Shown: positions 16,757-23,169 of the stretch, in pieces
Layout: each line of letters begins with the position of its first letter
Position numbering within the stretch: the stretch's first letter is position 1
Origin: Actinomycetota bacterium
Lineage (GTDB): Bacteria; Actinomycetota; Thermoleophilia; RBG-16-64-13
Assembly (NCBI GenBank): GCA_016278725.1
Contig: JADQBG010000014.1
Location: 1-45,746 of the forward strand
Direction: 5' to 3'
DNA length: 45,746 bases
The notes under the pieces: generated by a model
Database searches by the model: none
What the model saw: only the letters and a program-made list of their open reading frames with translations
Told to the model about the DNA's origin: nothing
Made by a program: the position numbers and the translations under genes

Positions 16757-17862
16757 GTTCTGCGGCGGACACAGAGTCGGGCGGGCGCCTCGGGAACATC
16801 AACTGGAACGCCCTCTTGGTGGAGGGTCGTGCCCTGGTGGCGTTGGCCCTCATCATCATCGTGTTCTCGGTGTTGTCGGACAAGTTCCTCGAACCCGATA
16901 ACTTCATCATCATGTCGCGCCACGTCGCGGTTAACGCAATCGTGTCCATCGGCATGCTGATGACCATCCTCCATGGCGGCATCGACCTCTCGGTCGGTTC
17001 GATCGTGGGGCTTACCGGGATCGTGGCCGGCTACCTGCTCAACGGCTTCGACCTCCCGTTGAGCGAGATGGTCGCCTACCCGGCGGTGTGGGTCGTGGTC
17101 CTCAGCGCGCTGGCCGTTGGCTCGTTCGTCGGCCTGCTCAACGGGCTGCTGGTATCGAGGCTGCATATTGCCCCGTTCATCGCCACGCTGGGCATGCTTT
17201 ACGCCGCCCGAGGGTTTGCGCTTCTCATCTCGAACGGGCTGACCTTCACCAGCCTTAACGGCAGCGCGGCGCTCGGCAACAGCGGCTTCCTGACCGTCTT
17301 CCGTGCCCGGGCGCTGGGAATTCCGGCTCCCGTTTGGGTCATGATCGTCTTCGCGATCATCTTCTCGGTCCTGCTTAACAGAACGCCCTTCGGGCGCTGG
17401 CTGTACGCCGTCGGCGGCAACGAGCGCGCCGCCGAACTCTCCGGCGTGCCCGTCGCCAGGGTGAAGACCTGGGTCTACGTGTTGTCGGGCTTCTGCGCCG
17501 CGACCGTCGGGCTGCTGCTGGCCGCCGATCTGACGGCTGCGACTCCCCGTTCGGGCGAGTTGTATGAACTCAATGCTATTGGCGCGGTGGTCATCGGGGG
17601 CGCCGCGCTCTCCGGAGGGCGCGGGACGATCCGCGGGACACTGATCGGTGCCTTCGTCATCGGCTTCCTCGTCGACGGTCTGGTGCTCGTCGGCGTGTCG
17701 GTCTTCTGGCAGCAAGTAATCAAGGGCGTTGTGATCATTCTGGCTGTCGCCCTCGACCAAGTACAGCAGATGATTGCCAGGAAACGCGCTGCGGACAGGG
17801 CAGCCAGGCCGCCGTCTGGGCCGGCCGCGCCCACCCCGGTCAAGGAGGTGGTTGGAACTTAA
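16753..17862 (+). CDS. sugar ABC importer permease, RbsC type
   Basis: 369-residue membrane subunit of the same importer, with about eight to ten hydrophobic helices. Family markers are the early DNFIIMSRHVAVNAIVSIGM helix, the HGGIDLSVGSIVGLTG motif, GLLNGLLVSRLHIAPFIATLG, and near the C-terminus AIGAVVIGGAALSGGRGTIRGT, the coupling loop that contacts the ATPase. GTG start overlaps the ATPase stop. The importer would be a homodimeric permease with a double ATPase and the lipoprotein at 17941. Confidence 0.93.
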   Translation: MSSAADTESGGRLGNINWNALLVEGRALVALALIIIVFSVLSDKFLEPDNFIIMSRHVAVNAIVSIGMLMTILHGGIDLSVGSIVGLTGIVAGYLLNGFDLPLSEMVAYPAVWVVVLSALAVGSFVGLLNGLLVSRLHIAPFIATLGMLYAARGFALLISNGLTFTSLNGSAALGNSGFLTVFRARALGIPAPVWVMIVFAIIFSVLLNRTPFGRWLYAVGGNERAAELSGVPVARVKTWVYVLSGFCAATVGLLLAADLTAATPRSGELYELNAIGAVVIGGAALSGGRGTIRGTLIGAFVIGFLVDGLVLVGVSVFWQQVIKGVVIILAVALDQVQQMIARKRAADRAARPPSGPAAPTPVKEVVGT

Positions 17863-17940
17863 ACCAGGGCCGTTGAGCGGTCACGTCGAGCAGTGTGTCC
17901 CGAAGGAAGTCTGGAACCCTGGACAAGGAGGAGAGGCAGA

Positions 17941-19011
17941 ATGTCCCGTACTAAGTATTTCGCCGCAATTCTCGCGGTAATGGTGGCGCTGATGTTGGCG
18001 CTCGTCGGCTGTGGCTCCGATGACACGACCGACACCACGAGCGCCGAGCCGGCCGCCACGGACACGACCGAAGCCACTGACGCCACGAGCGAGACGACCG
18101 CGGACAGCGAGATGTCAGATGCGGAAGTCCTCGCCCAGCAGGGCAGCGGCACGGTCGCCATCATCACCGTCGATCCATCCAACCCCTACTGGAAGGCCGA
18201 GATCGACACGGCTCAGGCAACCGCCGAGGCCCTCGGCTACGACACCACGATCGATGCGCACAACAATGATCCTGACCTGCAGAACCAGTTCATCGATGGG
18301 GCCATCAGCAAGGGCGCCGTGGCCATCATTCTGGACCCCGCGGGCGCTGATGAGAGCGTCGGTGCCGTGCAAAAGGCGACGGACGCTGGGATCCCCGTCT
18401 TCCTGGTGAACGCCGAGATCAGCGAACAGGGCATCGCCAAGTCCCAGATCGTTTCCAACAACGCGCAGGGTGCCACCCTGGGAGCCCAGGAGTGGGCCGA
18501 CGCGATGGGTGGCGCGGGCACATACGTCGAGCTGTTCGGCAACCCGACCGACAACAACGCCCGTGTCCGCTCCGACGCCTACGCCGAGGTGCTCTCGCAG
18601 TTCCCCGACCTGATCGAGGTTGGCGAGGAGACCGCGAACTGGGACCGGACCCAGGGTAAGGACAAGATGGAGATCCTGCTCAGCGCCCATCCGGACATCA
18701 CCGGCGTGATCTCGGGCAATGACGAGATGGCGCTCGGCGCTATCCAGGCGCTCAAGGACGCCGGCCGCCTCGACGACGTGCTCGTGCTCGGCTTCGACGG
18801 CAATCAGGACGCGGTCAATGCGGTCAAGGCGGGCGAGATGGTCGCCACGGTGCTGCAGCCCATCGTCCGCGGCAGCGAGCTGGCAGTGCAGCAGATGCAC
18901 CGGTACCTCTTGACCGGCAGCACCGGCGCTCCCGAGAAGCAGGCCATCGACTGCATCTTGATCACTCCAGAGAACGCCGACAACTTCAATAACTTCGTGC
19001 AGGTGCAGTAA
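17941..19011 (+). CDS. sugar ABC importer substrate-binding lipoprotein
   Basis: 356 residues. ATG 17941 follows an AAGGAGGAG site; the longer frame to 17893 is not needed. A lipoprotein signal ends in the lipobox LVGC, followed by a Thr/Asp/Glu-rich linker and then a type I periplasmic-binding domain from residue 70 (GTVAIITVDPSNPYW). Diagnostic blocks are IILDPAGADES, FLVNAEISEQGIAKSQIVSN, GNDEMALGAIQALKDAGR and VLGFDGNQDAVNAV. It binds a sugar or polyol outside the membrane and delivers it to the permease; a tetritol is the likely ligand from context. Its mature domain is the near twin of the C-terminal domain of the ATPase. Confidence 0.93.
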   Translation: MSRTKYFAAILAVMVALMLALVGCGSDDTTDTTSAEPAATDTTEATDATSETTADSEMSDAEVLAQQGSGTVAIITVDPSNPYWKAEIDTAQATAEALGYDTTIDAHNNDPDLQNQFIDGAISKGAVAIILDPAGADESVGAVQKATDAGIPVFLVNAEISEQGIAKSQIVSNNAQGATLGAQEWADAMGGAGTYVELFGNPTDNNARVRSDAYAEVLSQFPDLIEVGEETANWDRTQGKDKMEILLSAHPDITGVISGNDEMALGAIQALKDAGRLDDVLVLGFDGNQDAVNAVKAGEMVATVLQPIVRGSELAVQQMHRYLLTGSTGAPEKQAIDCILITPENADNFNNFVQVQ

Positions 19012-19026
19012 GGGAATAACCGGAAA

Positions 19027-19055
19027 TGGGGGCGGCTCATGAGGAGCCGCCCCCA
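19027..19055 (+). terminator. hairpin after the binding-protein gene
   Basis: A perfect 12-bp GC-rich stem (TGGGGGCGGCTC, 19027-19038, with 19044-19055) and a 5-base loop, 15 bases after the stop codon. It has no T run, so it is probably a partial terminator or an mRNA-stabilising hairpin that keeps the binding-protein message abundant relative to downstream genes. Confidence 0.65.
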
Positions 19056-19086
19056 CTACCGTCCCCTAATGGAAGGCGATCCAACA

Positions 19087-19920
19087 ATGGCCGTACAGCG
19101 TTCAGGCACCGCTGCAGCCTCCTCGGACGGGTCCGGCGGTTCGACCGAGAGTTCAAAGCAACGACGCCAGCGTCTGATCAAAGAGCGGGTGATAGAGGAG
19201 GGCTCCTGCTCGCCGCAGCGCCTGGCAGAACTCTACGACGTCAGCTTGATGACCATCCACCGCGACCTCGACGAACTGGAGGCGCGCGGCCTGGTGCGCA
19301 AGTTGCACGGCGAAGTCACCGCCCAGCCTTCGGGCGTCTTCGAGTCGCTGGTCTCTTATCGCATGACTAAGAACATCGACAGGAAGGCTGCGATAGCCAC
19401 GCGCGCGCTGCAACACGTCGAACCCGGCATGTCGCTGATCTTTGACGACTCGACCACCGCTCTGCAAATGATCGACGGACTCGCCAACCTCACGCCTCTG
19501 CATGTGGCGACACCCTTCCTCCCGGCCCTGCACAAGCTGGCGGACATCGCCGCCGAGCGCGATCTCATGATCCTGGGCTTCGGCGGGAACTACGACCTAA
19601 GGCACGAGTCTTTCGTGGGGATGAGGTGCATCGAGCAGATCGAAGCCATCCACGCGGATGCCGTGTTCATGTCTCTGTCGGCCGTTTCTAACCTGTACAC
19701 CTATCATCAAGAAGATGGAATCGTGGCTCTGAAGCGGGCCATGCTGCGTGCTGCCGACAAGAGCTATCTGCTGATCGACAGCAGCAAGATCGGCCGCGCG
19801 GCGTTGCACCGCGCGCTGCCACTCAAGACATTTGACCTCGTCATCACCGATGCGGGTGCCGGCCCCGATGTTCTAGCCGAATGGAAGGCGAACGACATCG
19901 CCTTTGAGGTGGCGTCGTGA
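19087..19920 (+). CDS. DeoR-family transcriptional regulator
   Basis: 277 residues from ATG 19087 (GGAAGG nine bases upstream). The N-terminal helix-turn-helix is RLAELYDVSLMTIHRDLDEL followed by the wing RGLVRKLHGEV. The C-terminal part is the DeoR sensor domain of the ribose-5-phosphate-isomerase fold: DDSTTALQMIDGL, a TPLHVATPF strand, GGNYDLRHESFVG, and DKSYLLIDSSKIGRAALHR. DeoR proteins bind phosphorylated sugar intermediates; here erythrulose or erythrose phosphate is a natural inducer (inference). It lies inside the operon and probably controls both arms. Confidence 0.92.
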   Translation: MAVQRSGTAAASSDGSGGSTESSKQRRQRLIKERVIEEGSCSPQRLAELYDVSLMTIHRDLDELEARGLVRKLHGEVTAQPSGVFESLVSYRMTKNIDRKAAIATRALQHVEPGMSLIFDDSTTALQMIDGLANLTPLHVATPFLPALHKLADIAAERDLMILGFGGNYDLRHESFVGMRCIEQIEAIHADAVFMSLSAVSNLYTYHQEDGIVALKRAMLRAADKSYLLIDSSKIGRAALHRALPLKTFDLVITDAGAGPDVLAEWKANDIAFEVAS

Positions 19921-19972
19921 CGACGTCCGGGGACGGGTTCGCTCGCGCCAACAGCAGTACGGGAGGTCCAGC

Positions 19973-21706
19973 ATGACCCATCTGTACAACAACCCGGCCG
20001 ACTTCAAGAACGAGGTGCTGGACGGCTTCGGGCAGGCCTACGAGCGCTACGTCCGAAGGGTTCCCGGCGCTTCGGGGTTCACGCGGCGCACCGGCCCGCT
20101 GGAAGGCAAGGTAAGCCTGGTCATCGGGGGAGGGTCCGGCCACTATCCCTCCTACACTGGCGTGACCGGGATCGGTTTTGCCGACGGCTGCGTCCTGGGC
20201 GACGTGTTCACCTCCCCGTCGACCGAGCAGGTCTACCGCATCGCCAAGGCCGCCTCAGGCGGGGCGGGCGTCGTGCTTTCTTTCGGCAATTATGCGGGAG
20301 ACCGTCTGAATTTCGGGGCTGCCGCAGAGCGGCTTAAGGCTGAAGGGATCGACACCCGGATCGTCTATGTCACGGACGACATAGCGTCCGCTCCGCCGGA
20401 ACGGGCCGATGAGCGCCGCGGCATCGCCGGTACAGTCGTGGTCTACAAGGTGGGAGGCGCGGCCGCGGAGGCAGGCGAGGACCTCGACTCGGTCGAGCGA
20501 GTGATGCGCAAGGCAAACGACGCCACCTTTACCTACGGCGTGGCCTTCAACGGCTGCACCTTCCCCGGCCAGTCCGAGCCGCTGTTTACGGTGGCCCCCC
20601 AGCAGATGGAGATGGGTCTGGGAATTCACGGCGAGCCGGGGGTCAAGACCGAGCCCTGGATGCCCGCCGACGCCTTGGCCGACCTGCTCGTCGACGCCCT
20701 GCTCGCCGAACGCCCCACAGACTCCGGCCCCCGCGCCGCGGTTGTCGTCAATGGGCTTGGAGCCACCAAATACGAGGAGCTCTTCCTGCTTTACCGCCGG
20801 ATCGCCGAGCGGTTGGAAGAGGCAGGAATCGAGCCCGTCCTCCCGGAGGTAGGTGAGCTGGTCACCAGTCTCGACATGGCCGGCTGCTCGCTGACCCTTA
20901 CTTGGCTCGATGACGAACTCGAGCGGTACTGGGTGGCACCGGCCGACACTCCGCACTTCCGACGGGGCAAGGCGGAGCCCTCGTCTGAGTTCAAACCGCT
21001 GGAGACAGACGTCCAAGTCGCCTCCGATGCTGCCGCCGCGGCCGAAGCCAGCGAAGAGTCCAAAGCCGCGGCCGAGGTGGCCCGGCGGGCGCTCCACGCG
21101 ATGAATGAGACGGTGAAGAAGCACCAGGACATGCTGGGCCAGATCGATGCGGTCGCCGGTGACGGTGACCACGGCGTGGGCATGGTCCGCGGCATGGGCG
21201 GCGCTGTCGCCGCCGCGGACGCCACCGCCGGCGGAGTCGGCACGGTCCTGCGGGCCTCGGGCGATGCATTTGGGGACAAAGCCGGAGGGACTAGCGGCAT
21301 GCTCTGGGGGCTCCTGCTGACCTCGGTCGGAGACGTACTGGGCAACGAGGACGCGGTGACGGCCGAGAAGGTGGCCGAAGCGGTCGAGCACGGCGCGCAG
21401 GCCCTCAAGCGGGTTGGCAAAGCCAACCTCGGTGACAAGACCATGCTGGATTCACTGTTCCCGTTCGTCGACGAACTCAAGGCCCGAGTGGCGGCCGGAG
21501 ACGGCCTGGCGGAGGCCTGGACGGCGGCGGCCGGGGTGGCCAAGGAGGCGGCCGAGGCGACCAAGGACCTCGTGCCCAAGATAGGCCGCGCTCGCCCGCT
21601 GGCCGACCGGAGTGTCGGGACTCCCGATGCCGGTGCCATCTCCATGGGGCTGGTTCTGGAAGCCGTCGGAGGCGTGCTGCCCGACAGCCGCGACAGCAAG
21701 GACTGA
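19973..21706 (+). CDS. dihydroxyacetone-kinase-like enzyme, probable erythrulose kinase
   Basis: 577 residues, a fusion of DhaK and DhaL domains that uses ATP. ATG 19973 has GGGAGG upstream. DhaK half: GGGSGHYPSYTG, GNYAGDRLNFGAA, and the substrate-binding histidine in GLGIHGEPG, which holds the ketose as a hemiaminal. DhaL half from about residue 375: DQIDAVAGDGDHGVGM with the metal-binding aspartates, and GGTSGMLWG. Fused enzymes of this length include the L- and D-erythrulose kinases LerK and DerK of mycobacteria. Between an isomerase pair it would make erythrulose phosphate. Glycerone is an alternative substrate. Confidence 0.88.
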   Translation: MTHLYNNPADFKNEVLDGFGQAYERYVRRVPGASGFTRRTGPLEGKVSLVIGGGSGHYPSYTGVTGIGFADGCVLGDVFTSPSTEQVYRIAKAASGGAGVVLSFGNYAGDRLNFGAAAERLKAEGIDTRIVYVTDDIASAPPERADERRGIAGTVVVYKVGGAAAEAGEDLDSVERVMRKANDATFTYGVAFNGCTFPGQSEPLFTVAPQQMEMGLGIHGEPGVKTEPWMPADALADLLVDALLAERPTDSGPRAAVVVNGLGATKYEELFLLYRRIAERLEEAGIEPVLPEVGELVTSLDMAGCSLTLTWLDDELERYWVAPADTPHFRRGKAEPSSEFKPLETDVQVASDAAAAAEASEESKAAAEVARRALHAMNETVKKHQDMLGQIDAVAGDGDHGVGMVRGMGGAVAAADATAGGVGTVLRASGDAFGDKAGGTSGMLWGLLLTSVGDVLGNEDAVTAEKVAEAVEHGAQALKRVGKANLGDKTMLDSLFPFVDELKARVAAGDGLAEAWTAAAGVAKEAAEATKDLVPKIGRARPLADRSVGTPDAGAISMGLVLEAVGGVLPDSRDSKD

Positions 21707-21740
21707 AGAACCTGCACCAGAAGGGAATAGGAATTCTCCC

Positions 21741-22205
21741 ATGAGCAAAACGTATCGGGTTATCGTCGGCTGCGATGAAGCCGGCTTCGACCACAAGAGC
21801 GCCATCCTCGCCGATCTCCAGAAGGACCCTCGGGTCGAGTCGGTCGAGGACTACGGTGTCTACTCGACCGACGACGACCAGGCCTACCCGAACGTCGCCA
21901 TCGCGGTTGCGGAGGCGATCAGAGACGGAAAGGCCGACCGTGGGTTGCTCTTCTGTGGAACAGGAATCGGGGTGGCCATCTCGGCCAACAAGGTTCCTGG
22001 AATCCGGGCGACCGTCGCGCATGATGGCTACAGCGTCGAACGGTCAGTGTTGTCAAACAACTGCCAGATTCTGACCATGGGGGGGCGTGTCATCGGACGC
22101 GAGTTGGCCCGACGCCTGGCCAAGGAGTGGCTCGACTACGAGTTCGATCCAGCGACTAAGTCCCGGGAGAAGGTCGCACTGATCACCGCCTACGAGGAGC
22201 GCTGA
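21741..22205 (+). CDS. rpiB: RpiB/LacA-family isomerase, probable D-erythrulose-4-phosphate isomerase
   Basis: 154 residues. RpiB fold markers: VGCDEAGFDHKSAI at the start, the catalytic cysteine in LLFCGTGIGVAISANKVPGIRA, and SNNCQILTMGGRVIG. ATG 21741 has AGGAATTC upstream, 34 bases after the kinase stop. Ribose-5-phosphate isomerase B is the textbook activity. In tetritol clusters, however, this gene (EryI, DerI) converts D-erythrulose 4-phosphate to D-erythrose 4-phosphate. It is the last gene of the plus arm. Confidence 0.87.
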   Translation: MSKTYRVIVGCDEAGFDHKSAILADLQKDPRVESVEDYGVYSTDDDQAYPNVAIAVAEAIRDGKADRGLLFCGTGIGVAISANKVPGIRATVAHDGYSVERSVLSNNCQILTMGGRVIGRELARRLAKEWLDYEFDPATKSREKVALITAYEER

Positions 22206-22250
22206 CCTCACCCAAACCGATCAGGCCAAGGCCCCAACAACCACTCCTGC

Positions 22251-22276
22251 ACCCCTGAGGCTGCGACTGAAGGGGT
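22251..22276. terminator. weak hairpin between convergent genes
   Basis: ACCCCT (22251-22256) and AGGGGT (22271-22276) form a 6-bp stem with a 14-base loop between the rpiB-like gene and the convergent VOC gene. Weak support. Confidence 0.3.
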
Positions 22277-22294
22277 CGCCTTCCCTAGTCGGAC

Positions 22295-22657
22295 CTACAT
22301 TTGAGGCAGCGGCTCGAATAGGGCAATGGGGATGCCGTCCGGATCAATGAACATACCCCAGAAGCCCACGCCCGGGATCTCGGTCTTTGGAACGACCACC
22401 TGGGCGCCGGCCGCCTCGGCCTTGGCCAAAGTGGTATCCAGATCGTCTACTCCAAAGTAGGAATTCAGGGCGTTGCCCGGTGCGTCGGGCGGTCGTTGCA
22501 TGATCCCGCCGCCCCGGCCCTCTTCGCCCACGTCCACGATCGTGTAGCCGGGAAACGCCTCATCATCGAATCCCCAATCGAACACGTTTCCGTAGAAGCG
22601 CTTCGCCTTCTGGACGTCATCGACGACGAGGTCCCAGTGTACGATCCAGTTGCCCAT
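22295..22657 (-). CDS. VOC family (glyoxalase-like) protein
   Basis: 120 residues from ATG 22657, preceded by GGAGGCGC. A single VOC unit with two beta-alpha-beta-beta-beta modules: VHWDLVVDDVQKAKRFYGNVFDW at the start, then YFGVDDLDTTLAKAEAAGAQVV and the C-terminal GFWGMFIDPDGIPIALFEP. This pattern is found in glyoxalase/bleomycin-resistance/dioxygenase superfamily members of unknown substrate. It is probably a cytoplasmic homodimer. The metal ligands of true glyoxalase are not obvious. It stands alone, convergent with the tetritol operon. Confidence 0.85.
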   Translation of the reverse strand: MGNWIVHWDLVVDDVQKAKRFYGNVFDWGFDDEAFPGYTIVDVGEEGRGGGIMQRPPDAPGNALNSYFGVDDLDTTLAKAEAAGAQVVVPKTEIPGVGFWGMFIDPDGIPIALFEPLPQM

Positions 22658-22898
22658 TTCGCGCCTCCATTCGAACCAAGACTCAACGGCGAGATACCCC
22701 AGCTGGTTCTTGCCTACTCGATAGAACGCCTTAGCGGAGACCGCTGAGCGCCCCGAGAGGAAACTCAACCCCCTGGGTCCCTGGTTCGATGCGGCATGAT
22801 TAGTGTGCCGGACATAGCCAAAATCAGTTGGGGATTTGTCCCTATTATTCTTAACAATAACGATTAATTCTACCCTTCTGTGATTCGATCATGTCTTG

Positions 22899-22927
22899 TT
22901 GCATTGTTCGATAACTTGGACTAGATT
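22899..22927 (+). promoter_or_regulatory. candidate promoter of the cytochrome gene
   Basis: TTGCAT (22899-22904) and TAGATT (22922-22927) with a 17-base spacer, in an AT-rich stretch that contrasts with the genome. Expected start near 22934, just before the first leader hairpin. The motif match is only moderate. Confidence 0.35.
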
Positions 22928-22934
22928 GGGTTTC

Positions 22935-23169
22935 GGGCCGACGCTGCTCGGCATACTTTATGTCATTGAAGCTGGTTCACTCTGAGCCGAACGGGATCAC
23001 TCAATCCCGGTAGGAGGGAGTCTCACCGCTCTCCCAGGTCCTCAGACTTGGATAAGCCGCCAGCCCATGGTTGCTCGGCGGCGACCCGACCGATCGCGAA
23101 AGGAGGTGAACGGGCCGGCTATCTCTCGTAGGGGGGTCCTTGAGAAGGGGGCGACTACTAGGAGGTAGC
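22935..23169 (+). ncRNA. structured 5' leader of the SLH cytochrome gene
   Basis: About 235 bases without a gene that hold a row of hairpins: GCCGA/TCGGC at 22937-22952, CGGGAT/ATCCCG at 22992-23009, GGGAG/CTCCC at 23016-23035 and GCCGCC/GGCGGC at 23056-23082. A perfect 10-base Shine-Dalgarno AAGGAGGTGA follows at 23100-23109 with no start codon at a usable distance; the real site AGGAGG is at 23160-23165. The length and folding suggest a cis-regulatory RNA. It does not match the cyclic-di-GMP, TPP, SAM or cobalamin consensus that I can recall. Confidence 0.45.

Noticed and set aside
16570-17760. 396-codon minus-strand frame rich in His, Asp and Gln
   Set aside because: Antisense to the permease; its composition is the mirror of hydrophobic codons and it has no start signals.
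22935-23169. Cyclic-di-GMP (GEMM) riboswitch before the cytochrome
   Set aside because: The conserved GEMM core segments could not be found; only generic hairpins are present.
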